DNA from: Pratylenchus scribneri
Lineage: Eukaryota; Nematoda; Chromadorea; Rhabditida; Pratylenchidae
Reading direction: 5' to 3'
NCBI GenBank assembly: GCA_030063045.1
Contig: JAQSEB010000090.1
Location: 1,550,001-1,614,000, forward strand
DNA: 64,000 bases
In this document: in pieces, positions 23,470 to 33,825 of the stretch
Position numbering within the stretch: the first letter of the stretch is position 1
Layout of the letters: each line of letters starts with the position of its first letter
Position numbers and translations under genes: made by a program
Notes under the pieces: generated by a model
What the model was told of the DNA's origin: nothing
Database searches by the model: none
The model's input: the letters and a program-made list of their open reading frames with translations, nothing else

Positions 23470-23960
23470 GGTCCCTTGCTCTATTGGGCTATTGGCTGTG
23501 AGTTTGGAAGGTTCAAGGTACAGTGCTGATTGGAAATAAAAATGTGTGATGAACCCTGCGTGATGTCCTTGTGAACTGGTAGGAAAAAGTAAGGTTCCGA
23601 CTGGAAACAAAAATGCGAGATGGTCCCCGGCTTTTGGCTGTGCACTGGAAGATTGGAATGAATATGGGGATGGTCCCCGGCTCTGATTGCTGGGAGACGG
23701 CCTGTAGATATGGCGCTGAATGGAATGATTATTAAAGATGGTCCCCGGCTTTTGGCTGTGCGCTGGAAGTTATGGGGCTGATTGCGAAAAATATAAGAGA
23801 TGGTCCCCGATTGATGGTTTTGTGCTGGCAGGAAATTATGCTGGTAATATGGGAGATGGTCCCCGGCTTTGGCTGTGCGGCTGGAAGGAAATGTAGGTGA
23901 GATCGAATGGAAAATAAGAGAGATGGTCCCCGGCTTTTTGGTGTGCGCCTAGAAGGTATG
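23470..23960. repeat. Degenerate tandem repeat with GATGGTCCCCGGC core
   Basis: Seven copies of a core resembling GATGGTCCCCGGCTTTTGGC begin at about 23468, 23617, 23668, 23738, 23799, 23854 and 23922. Most continue with TGTGCGCTGGAAGG. The spacers are diverged, so the core has been retained better than the rest. Confidence 0.75.
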
Positions 23961-24339
23961 GCTCCGGCTGAAACTGCATATGGAAAACGGAGGCGCCTTC
24001 CTTTTCGGTGATTCATCGATTGATTGGCTCATAAAGCCAAAGCAATTTATAGTTAGCCTTAAAGGGTGGTCTATAGGTGGTTTATTGTTGGCTGCGGATA
24101 CTCTAAAATCTGAATGGGTTGCTCAATTAAATTGGGAGGGGAGGGTGAAATTTTATTACTTTTTATTTATCAGTTATCTCTGCCCTCATTTTTCCTCTCA
24201 AAATTACCCTAATAAGTTACTTCCAAAATTGGTCAACCCTAAAATTATCTAAAATAATGTTTTTTCATTGTATTACAATCAAATAGGAATAATAAAATAA
24301 AAATTCCAAAAAAATTTTCAATGAAGGCACAGATTACCG

Positions 24340-25260
24340 ACAAAGTATCAAATTTGCTTTGGGCGCAAAGCCAAAGGCAAAGCCACAAAGCAAAGAGTGG
24401 AAGAAGAAAATGGGAAAAGAGAGCGCAAATGAATTTTGGGAAAGGAGGGAGGATTAGTGTACGCAGCGGCGCACAAATGGTTATATACTGTATGCTACAT
24501 CTTCATTGGTGTGCCGTGTCCCCCCCCCCCCCCCCCCCCCCACCATTCTGCCCCAAGCAATGTTATTTTTGTTCTATTTTTGCTTTTGCTTTTTTTACCC
24601 CCCCCCCCCCACCCTCCCATTCCGCCCCAAGCAATTTTATTTTTGTTTTCTTTTTTGCTTTTCCTTTTTTTTAGAGAAAATGGGAAAAAACGAAAAAGTC
24701 AGTCATCTCAAAAATGTTGTCGGCGGCATAGAGCCAGCCAGCTGGGTGGGTGGAAGGAGTGAAACTGTGCAAGGAGAGAGAGCACTCCTTATTTCGGTGA
24801 TTCATTATTCATCGGTTCATTTACAATCAACATTATAGTTGATTGCTGCTGGGGCTTAAAGTGTGATGATGGAAGTGGTTGTCGGCTGCTTATGCTCACT
24901 TTGAATTGGATTGCTCAATTATAGTTTATGGATGCGGGCTGCGGGAATTTTCTTGGGGCAAAGCCAAACCAGAAAATGTAGAAAGAGGAAAAAGGAAGAA
25001 AGGCAAAGGGCGCAAATGAAATGGTTGGAGGGGAAGGAGAATTCCTGCGCGCACTAATGTTATTATACTGTATTGTGTATGCAGCTTTTTCTTCATTGGT
25101 GTCCTCATTCCCTAAAGCAATGTCATTTTTGTTATTTTTGTTTTTACCTTTTGGGTTTTTAGAGAAAAGTGGGAAAAGTCAGTTCCTTGGTCTCAATATT
25201 TTCGGTGACTTAGAGCCAGCTGATTAGGTGGAAAGTGGAAACAATAAAGGCAAAATAACA
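24340..25260. repeat. Diverged direct duplication with poly-C runs
   Basis: 24340-24800 and 24930-25260 share, in order, GGGCGCAAA-like, GCGCAAATGAA, TATACTGTAT, CTTCATTGGTGT, AAGCAATGT(T/C)ATTTTTGTT, GAGAAAA(T/G)GGGAAAA and AGAGCCAGC segments. Runs of about 20 and about 13 C residues lie at about 24521-24541 and 24598-24611. Proline frames there are artefacts. Confidence 0.7.
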
Positions 25261-25359
25261 ATCCCATTCATCAGTCAGCTAATTTTGTTGATTATATGGA
25301 AAATTGGAAGGAAGGGGGCATCTCACATTTTTTGTGGAAAAATAGCAAATGAATGAATG

Positions 25360-25570
25360 CTGGAGGGTGGTTGTCCGCGATCGGGGAGGGGGAAAGAGGG
25401 TCGCCGAGGGGGAAAAGGGGCCGGAGGGGCGAGGGAATGGAAAGAAGGGCGGAGGGCAAAAATATGGAGGGTAAGTTCTAAGTTGACTATGCAAAAAAAG
25501 TCAGCGCTGGAGGGCGAATGGGAAGGGCTGCGGCGGCGAGAGAAGGGGAGGGGCTGGAGGGGAAGAGTGG
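25360..25570 (+). other. G-rich strand, potential quadruplex region
   Basis: The plus strand has more than ten runs of three or more G within 200 bp, such as GGGGAGGGGGAAAGAGGG near 25383. A related GGAGGACAAAAATA(G/T)-containing segment recurs at about 25571 and 25849. Confidence 0.55.
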
Positions 25571-26184
25571 AGGACAAAAATATCGATGATTGAGCACAAA
25601 TTGTCGGTGCATTGACATTTTTTTGATCATTTTTGTTTATTGGTCCGGAAATTGGAATTGGAAAGGTCTAATGGAATTGTTTTCTATCCTCAAAACAACC
25701 AAAAAAACTAAAAGAAATCGGCATTTTTTAATTAAAAAAAGATAAATGAAAAATGGCCCAAATTGGCCAAATCAAAGATCAGAGAAAATGATAATTTTCC
25801 CCAAAAGTTAAAAAAGGAGATAAGATAAAATAAAGGCCGTGCGAATGGCGGAGGACAAAAATAGGGAGGGGAAGTTGATTGTGCAAAAGTCGGCGGCGCA
25901 TTTGACCTTTGATCGTTTTTTTCCATTGTTTTGGAATGAAAAGGGGGATTAGGAGAAGAGAGTTTTTTCCATACTCAAAAAAAAAGAAACTAAAATTGAG
26001 AAAAATTTGCATTTTTTATTTAAAAAAAATGAAAGATTGAAATGACCAAAAGATCAAGGAAATGGCAGATGGTCAAAAAAATTTACAAAAAAGAAAAGAA
26101 AGCGGGGATAAAGTGGATGGGATTTATAATAATAAGAATACGGTATGGATTGCGGAGAGAACAAAAGGGGTGCAGAAAATGGAG

Positions 26185-26735
26185 ACAAATGATAAAAGAA
26201 TTTGCCGCCCATTCATTTTTCGGCACAAAAGAATGAATGGGATAAGCGTCTCGAGATTTGGCCATTGATTGATATTAGAGTATAAGGGCCATTCACTCAT
26301 AAAATCCTCCACAAAGAAAGAATTGGAGATAGAGAATGAATATGCCGACTATTCATTTTCGGCACAAAATGAATGAATGGGATAAGGGCATCGCGAAATT
26401 TGGTTTAAACCAATTTTATGAATATCCAACCATAAAAACATCAAAGTAATTGAGCGGATTCATTCGAGAATTTCTTTATTCTATTCTTTTCATATTCTTG
26501 GGCAGATTTTCTACGGATGCGGATTAAACAAATTTAAATATAAAGTGATGCCGAATGCCAATGAAATTGGCTTGTGGGGGATTTGGGTGATTTGAGGATA
26601 TATGATGGCAGGTTTAAAGAATAAAAGAAAAAGGAATGCCGAAAATTGAGCCAATTGGTGAAAGAATGTGCCAACCACTTATTTTCGGCACAAAATGAAT
26701 GAATTGAATTAATGCGCGATATTTGGCAAAGCCAA
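26185..26735. repeat. Hairpin-bearing repeats, three copies
   Basis: An inverted pair built on ATTCATTTTCGGCACAAAA and an AATGAATGGGATAA-like tail occurs near 26209, 26349 and 26682. The ATTCATTTT / AAAATGAAT arms form a 9-bp stem around CGGCAC in the second and a nearly equal one in the others. Confidence 0.65.
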
Positions 26736-26799
26736 TGATGGATATATGATGGTGATTTGGGACCATTCACAAATGTGCAATGAAAGGATTAAATTCATT

Positions 26800-28250
26800 C
26801 GGGAATTGGATTATATTCTGTCTATCATATTTCTGGCCAGATGGACGCGGATTAAGGATTAGCCAATTAAAATAAAATACAAATAGTTGCGCCGATGATA
26901 TTGGATCGAGGGGAATTAGGACCAACAATTTAGTGGAGATATGATGCCATGGAATTGCGTCATGGGTGATTTGATCCGATTTGATTGATGAATATATAAT
27001 GGCGGTGGGGGGATAAGGTTATTCTCGAGCACAGACATTTTTGATGATGGATTACCCAAATTTTTAAGGAAAATTGAATGCCTATAAACAAATTTAAGTT
27101 ATGGGGACGCATCATAATGACAAGTGGCCTCCAAAATGAATTTGGGCTGAACGCTGAATTCGAGAATAACCTATTATTTCTGAAAGCTCATTTATTATTA
27201 GAGTTTTTATATAAAGAAAATGAACGCTGATTAGGCAATTATTAAAGGGAAAAACAATTGATACACCTAAAATTAATGGGCATCAAGAGGTATTATTTCA
27301 CTTAAACCACTTTTTTGGAAAGAAATGCCCAATTTATTTCGCCAAATTTGAAAGCGCTAATTAAAAATGTTTAAAGATAATTATGCGAATAATGAGGAAA
27401 TGGGATAGGGGAGAACACATGGAATATTTTATTACTAGTGCATGTGCACTCAAGGATCAACTCCTAATTAAACTAATCTATTGTTTGATCGGATTAAAAT
27501 AGACCAGACGCATTACCGGTGCTATTTCGAAACATTTTTGGGTGGAGTGAACAACTGGTTGGGGAGCCAACGAACCAGCTGGTTGCATGGAAATGGATGA
27601 GGAAGAGGAAACAGGAAATTGGCTCTGTGATGAGTCAACAACCCCGACGGGCTGATTGCAAAAATGGAGGGAGAACGGAGAAGTGTGGCTCACGGCCAAC
27701 GAAAAGGATGAACAAAATTGTTGGGCGGAGGAATGGGAAGGGTCGTCCGCAAAACAGTAAAAGAGGGAATGAGGAGCGAGGGCAAATGGAAGATGAATGC
27801 TTCCTTCCATCTATTTTTAGCCCATTTTTGGGCACTGCGTGCACGTGAATTGGTAATGGAAATGAGGGATGACTTTTTGGAAGGAAATGTTGAAAAAGTG
27901 GGATTAAAAGCGTGATGTGTTAATGCAAAGGAAAAATTCAAGAGGAAGGCGCCTCATCCAACCAATGTTGTCCCCGTAGGGAATATAGCCAACAGCAGAG
28001 CCAGCAGCGGCCGCCGGCGGCAAATGGATGGAATAAGAGAGGAGGAAAAGTGGAAAGGAACAACTGACAGCCTGCTGCTGTTGGGGAGGATGGATGTTTT
28101 TATATTTCCCTTTGAGGGAGAATTGGGGAGGTGCCTGTTTAACGCAAATGGTAAGAAGATTGGATTCAAATGGAGGCCGCTGGTTCGAAGTTTGAGTGAG
28201 GCAAATATTAAAGTTGCGCGAACATTTGTTGGATAAAAGCAATAAAAGTT
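26800..28250. other. No gene seen
   Basis: Contains several frames near 100 codons on both strands at 27478-28260, but they overlap each other, are Ser/Pro- or Arg-rich shadows, and lack ATG starts or splice partners. Confidence 0.4.
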
Positions 28251-28259
28251 GCCGCGCCA

Positions 28260-28750
28260 ACGGAAAAGCGGATAAAATGGATAAAGCGGATAAAATGGAT
28301 AAAATTCAAAGGAAAAGCGGATAAAAATTTGGGATTTTGGAAGAGGAAGGAGCAGTTGACAATTGATAAATGGGATTTTCGAAGTTTAATGAAATCTTGG
28401 GCAAAACAAAAATGTTGTAAACTTGCCAGACAAAAGTTTCAACAAAGTGATAAATTGAATCGACCCGACAATTGGGGAAAAAGCCTAAGTCCAAGGAAAT
28501 GCGGAAAGGGAAAATAAAGGGATGAATCTTGGATGTGAATTGGAAAATGGAAACGCGAAAAAATGGATGGAAGGAAATTGTGAAGAAGCAAAAATAAATG
28601 TTGAAAATGGAAATGTGGATGGAATTTTGGGACTGAATTGGGAATGGAATGTTTGGATTGAATTGGGAGGAATGGGACGGAATTGGGAATGAAATGTTGG
28701 GACTTGGGATGGAAGGACGGAATGGAGGAATCGGGAGGATTGTTGAAGGT
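28260..28750. repeat. Short degenerate repeats
   Basis: AAAAGCGGATAAAATGGATA units at 28262-28330 and GGGAATGGAATG-type units at about 28540-28750. The long frame on the opposite strand (28306-29028) is Phe/Pro/Ser/Ile-rich repeat translation. Confidence 0.6.
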
Positions 28751-28790
28751 GGGGGTACGAAGAAATGGCCGTCCTCGCCGATATTCCGTC

Positions 28791-28801
28791 CCTTATATAG
28801 G
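28791..28801 (-). promoter_or_regulatory. TATA-box-like element with GC box
   Basis: On the minus strand CCTATATAAGGG is preceded about 14 nt upstream by GGCCACGCCCC, a GC-box-like motif. No coding region starts convincingly downstream, so it may serve a non-coding transcript or be chance. Confidence 0.3.
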
Positions 28802-29089
28802 GCCTCAAAAAGGGGCGTGGCCTCTCGAAAATCGCATCCCAACAGGAAAAATTCTATCGTAGGAAAATTGAGGCAGACGAAGGAATTCGCTTCAAGAAAA
28901 AGATGGCGAATTGGATTGAATGGAATAGTCTTTTCGGAGGGAAGACGGATGTGCCTTAAGGGAAGAGGAATATGGCTTAAAACAGGAAATGAAAATGATG
29001 AATGACTCATCCAATGAGCTACTCGCACTGAGGGGGAAAGGGAATGCTAATGGAATGGCCAAATTCATAGGAAAATATGCATTTTTGGG

Positions 29090-29870
29090 TGAATCAATGG
29101 TAATGGAAGGGGATGATAGGGCGCTTTTGAAGGGAAGAATTTGATGAATGTGAATGAAATTGAAGAATTTAATTGTGAATTCTACCGGTAGATTTTGGTA
29201 GGACCAGTTCTACCAGTAGAACCGGTTGGGCCGGTAGAATCGGTTGAATAATGGAAGGGATAAGGTAGAAATAAATCTTGTAAGAATTCTATTGATGATA
29301 AATTGAAATGACATTTGGGAAATAGGGAAATTGAAACTTAATTTAGAAGAACAAAGGAGAAGAAGCAGATGACTTCATCAAATGCGCTTTTTGTGGCCAG
29401 AGGGAAAGGAAAAAGAATATTTTCCATATTAAGAAAGAGGAAGAGGATGATGATGGCATTTTTGAAGAAGGGATATGATGAATTTGGGCTGACTGAGAAC
29501 AATTTATAATTGTGAAATACCGGTAAAACCAGTTGAACTGGTTGAATAATGAAATTGAGGCATAAATCTTGGGGAATTCAATGTTGACGGGCCTAATTTG
29601 AAATGACATTTTTAGGGAATATGAAGGAATGGCTTAATTGGCTTAATTAGAAGAGCAAAGGAGAGGAAGCAGATGTTGCCGGATGGAAATGAAAAAGAAT
29701 AGGGGGATGATGGCATTTTTGCAGGGTAGAATGTAATTAATGTGAGATGAAATGAAACAGAACAATTTATAATAGTAAAATTCTTTGGGTGAAATTTGGT
29801 AGAATCGTTAAAATAGATTGAATGAGAATGATGAAATTGAAATAAGATCCAGAAATCGTATGAGTCAAAT
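29090..29870. repeat. About 300-bp tandem repeat, three diverged units
   Basis: Ordered segments recur three times: AGAAGAACAAAGGAGA(A/G)GAAG-like, GATGATGGCATTTTTG, AATGTGA, and an ACCGGT-rich stretch (TACCGGTAGA, ACCAGTTGAACTGGTTGAAT). Confidence 0.65.
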
Positions 29871-30409
29871 TTGCCTAGCCGGAGGCGGGGTGGAACTTAA
29901 CGGAAGTTTTACTAAACACACCCATACCAGTCTGAAATTGAAACTTCATATAGTAAATTGAACTATCCTGAGTCAAAATAAATTAATGCCGGAGGCATTA
30001 ATGCCTATGTTGGAGGCATTAAATTAATGTCTGACACAACATTGTTTACATTTACTATTCTCAACCATTAAATGAATAAAATGATTAATCAGTTTTGCTT
30101 TCCGAAAGCAAACTATTGTTTAAAAATATTTTTGTAGACATAAGAAAAATATTTTAATAAAGAAAACAAATTAAATAAGAATAAAATTAAAAATATTTCA
30201 ATTAAAAACAATTTTATAAATCTAATAAACAAAAAACCGAGCTCTTAGGCACAAAAAGATTGAGGAAATTTGGGACATTGCTGTATTTTAGGGAGTTTTA
30301 GAATTGGTTTGGATTGAATTAAAAATAAGTAAAATTGAAGGGCGATTGGCCTCCTTTAATGGCCAAAAAATTGATGGAAAAAAATGAATGAAGCCATCCA
30401 AAATTAAAT

Positions 30410-30766
30410 ATTCAAAATTTAATGACCGTAAAAGCTTTTAAAATTCTAAAATAGGAAAAATATTTTAAAATAAAATTAAATATTCAAAATTTAATGGCCG
30501 AAAAAGCTTATTTTAAAATAAAATTATAAATATTCAAAATTTAATGGCCGAAAAAGCTTATTTTAAAATAAAATTAAATATTCAAAATTTAATGGCCGAA
30601 AAAGCTTATTTTAAAATAAAATTAAATATTCAAAATTTAATGGCCGAAAAAGCTTATTTTAAAATAAAATTAAATATTCAAAATTTAATGGCCGAAAAAG
30701 CTTATTTTAAAGTAAAATTAAATATTCAAAATTTAATGGCCGAAAAAGCTTTTAAAGTTCTAAAAT
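30410..30766. repeat. Minisatellite, 48-bp unit, about 7 copies
   Basis: Units contain ATGGCCGAAAAAGCTTATTT and AAATTAAATATTCAAAATTT. Because 48 is a multiple of three, the array stays open and would encode a 16-residue repeat beginning MAEKAYFKI. Upstream units lack part of the unit. Confidence 0.9.
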
Positions 30767-30785
30767 AGAAATTTTTAAAATAATA

Positions 30786-30905
30786 ACAACCAGCGGGGCA
30801 AACCGCTGGTTCTTAAGAGATTCCGGAAGAATACGTGGGAGGGTATAAAGAAAGCGCTATCGTGGCACAACGCACAAATGATAGTTGGGAAGTGATCAAG
30901 ATGGA
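30786..30905. other. Hairpin and coding-like remnant
   Basis: ACCAGCGG / CCGCTGGT form an 8-bp stem around GGCAAA. The next about 110 bp have coding-like composition in two frames (one reads EIPEEYVGGYKESAIVAQRT), but no start or splice context is evident. Confidence 0.25.
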
Positions 30906-31799
30906 AATTAAAAATATAAAATATGTACAATAGATGAACATAAATACGGTGTATTTATATTTATAGAGGACATTCATATTTGAAAGTAGACTGTAGAATG
31001 TAGATTGATAAAATTAAGGCTGGTAAAAATTATTATAGACATGAAAGTCGTTTATAAATTAGATGAATAAAATACAAAAATGAAATGCTAATTTGATAAA
31101 ATCTGAAAAGAATGTGGTATCATTAAATGAAATGGTGACTTAATTTCACTACCATACTTGGTTGGCATCAATCTCAACAGAATTTTTAGGACTTAAAAAA
31201 ACAATTGTGTGAAATGGCGATATTTGGGTACTGTATAATAGCCATAAATGAGATTTGTATTGACTCATATCATATGAGTGAAATGGATTGTACAAAAATT
31301 CGAAGGGCATTATAAATATTCACAAACATGAAAATTAGGATTAAACATCTTTTCCTTCCTCTTGCATTTATCTCCCCATCATGTATTCCATGGCATTACT
31401 GTATGCTTATTTTCTTGGTATTCACAAAATGTCTTCTCCAATATTCCCTTCAATATTTTGTCACCACAACCACAATTCATCATCTCCACTATTTTACCAG
31501 TTCTAATTTTTTTTTCCTCTGGGCATATTTTGTTTTACTATAGTAATTTTTGCACCATGTACTCCTTATTTGAGCTTTCCAAATTTTAACGAAAAAGCCT
31601 TTATTAGGCATTTTCAATAGACCAAATTTTTCTCCTATTAGGCTACATTCGGTACACCGCAATTCATTGCGTCCATTTTGTTTTCATAACCCAAGACCAT
31701 AGCCCGAATCCCATATTCAATCCTACGTGAAAACTAGTCCAATGTAATCTTACAAAAACCTTTAGACATCGAATTTAATCTAGCTTTAATTGAATTAAT

Positions 31800-32420
31800 T
31801 AAACCGAATGAATGGCGATAGTTTGCACGGTGTTAAATTTAGTGACGGCAAGTTGGGTGGAGGCAGTAAGGCTACGAAAAGTTGACTGGCAACAAATTGT
31901 CCTGCACAAGTTGATCGGTGAGAAGGGGTAGATCGCAGATGCAACGGTCGATTAGTTGGCCGATGAAAAGGGTGGCAGCTGGTACAGATGATAAATTGTA
32001 CAAAAAGTTGGTCGAAGGCAGCTGATCCGGAAACCATATGTTGAACAACGGCAACATTGGTTGGTGTGAAATTTTAGCTGGAGGCATTGGCCAGAAGTTG
32101 ATAAGTTGAGAAAGCCAAATTGAGCCGATACTGTTTGTGGAGAGCCGGATATACCAACGGCAAGATGGGTGTGGCAATTATGCCGGTAACATATTGGATG
32201 TTTGAGGCAAGCAAGTTGGTCGGCAAAGAGTTTAACGGATGCAGTTGACTGCCAAAAAGTAGGACGATGGCAGGTTGAGTGTTGGCGTATGGCGTTAAGT
32301 TGGCCGGTGGCAATTTACTGGGCTACACTACAACATAGGCGGCTGGAGTTGGCCGGTGAAAAGCTGGAAGACCGGCAAGAAATGACGGCAAGTTTTACAT
32401 GCCGCCGATCAGTTGGCATA
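31800..32420. repeat. Degenerate GTTGGCCGG-type repeats
   Basis: Many irregular units resembling AAGTTGGCCGGTGGCAA or GTTGGTCGGCAA, spaced 15-40 bp. Frames through it are Leu/Pro-rich on the minus strand and not gene-like. The rest of 30906-33290 shows no gene. Confidence 0.5.
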
Positions 32421-32760
32421 GTCAAATGTGCCTTTCCGTCACACTGCATGTTCGATGTTCCGTATTCCGTATTATCTATGCTTTAGTGCCATTCCTCAAA
32501 ATAGTATCAACAAAAAGCAAATTATTGAATAAACCGTATTTTATATGGCATCGTTTTAGTCCTCATCTCAAATGGTCAGAATAAAGGATTAGTTGGCCAT
32601 AAAGTTGGGCTGTTCCGTCATCTGCCTGTCCGCATCCATATTATCTATGTTTTTGTGTCATTCGTCAATAAATTATTGTTTGAACAATAACAAATTATTG
32701 AATAAACCGTATTTTTTACATGCTCCATCTTTAATGGCTAGAATAAGGCAAATGAATCTT
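32400..32760. repeat. Two diverged units of about 180 bp
   Basis: The segments GTTCCGT, TATTATCTATG, GTGCCATTCCTCAA / GTGTCATTCGTCAA and AAATTATTGAATAAACCGTA occur in the same order in both units. Confidence 0.65.
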
Positions 32761-33295
32761 TGCGAGTACTGTCATTATGACAAATTTCTCTACGTGCCAG
32801 CATTATGCATTTTACGCTCCTGCCGATCTTTTCAACAAAATGAAATGAATTTTGTAACAAGATTTTTATGATTTTTATCGTTTTTAATGTTTGTGAATTG
32901 ATCCGGACAAGAATGGCATCAAATTTCAGTGATTTTTCCAACAAAATTTTTAGACATAGATCGCAACCAACAACATTATTACAATTTCCGTGTATTTATT
33001 TTATGAATTTTATGGACCAATAATGAAGCATAAAAATGTGCAAATGAATGAAGCTATGAAATAGCTGTGGGGAACAAAAAAATGTTGGGCGCCATTAATT
33101 TCTGCATTTCTCTAGCCTACTCTCCACTTTTTCCATAATATTCATCAAATTTTCGTTCCCTCGCCATTGACGAAAGGAATATTGAATAGATTATATTTAA
33201 ATTTATATATTTAGGCAAAGTGTATTATAGACAAAAAATCACAAAAATGCGAGAGTTAATGGAATTTTGAGAGAACATGTAGTAAAATGAGAAAA

Positions 33296-33372
33296 GATTT
33301 TGTCGACAAAACACAAAACAAGATCAAGAGAGATTCTTTTGTCGACAAAATCGGTCTTTTTTGTCGACAATG
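33296..33372. repeat. Three TTTTGTCGACAAAA palindromes
   Basis: The 14-bp palindrome, or a one-base variant of it, occurs three times within about 75 bp, at about 33298, 33336 and 33357. Confidence 0.7.
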
Positions 33373-33394
33373 TAATAATAACTTTTTTGTGTTT

Positions 33395-33630
33395 AAACTT
33401 AAACCTTAACATATTCGAAAGAGCTCATCGAGATGCAGCGATTGACCTATAGATTGTAGAGGTTTAAAATCAAAGCCAAAAAAGTTAAAAACCAAAAACA
33501 GGATAGTGTTTAAACGGTTTAATACCTTGAATTTTGCCCAAACCATGGCAAATTATATCTCAATCGATGCAACTCGACGAGCTTTATAAAATGGTTTAAG
33601 GTTTGGGGGTATAGGATTATTCACTAAAAA
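33395..33630. repeat. Foldback element, family 1
   Basis: Arms contain GAGCTCATCGAGATGCAGCG on the left and ATCGATGCAACTCGACGAGC on the right, and GTTTAAACGGTTTAATACC lies in the centre. Confidence 0.65.
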
Positions 33631-33825
33631 GTTATAAACAAAAACCGATCTCTCGGCAAAAAATGTATTTTCTCGATCTCGCAAGCAATTGATGCTTAAT
33701 CACGAAGCGATCAATAAAAAAAAGATCGATAAATCTCACATTACAGAAAATTCAATCGTGTTTTATTCAATTCATATTGTGGAAAACAATCAAATTTTAT
33801 GACATGAATGCTGAAGGTTTTATCA

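Noticed and set aside
24321..24838. Proline-run proteins from three plus-strand frames
   Set aside because: All three frames read through poly-C tracts, which is an artefact of the homopolymer.
27478..28260. Overlapping frames of 70-118 codons on both strands, one starting MARQLLLLL
   Set aside because: The apparent start is not ATG, the frames overlap on both strands, and no exon partner is visible.
28306..29028. 240-codon minus-strand frame
   Set aside because: It is the translation of GGAATGGAAT-type repeats, has no domain, and its Phe/Pro/Ser/Ile bias follows the repeat.
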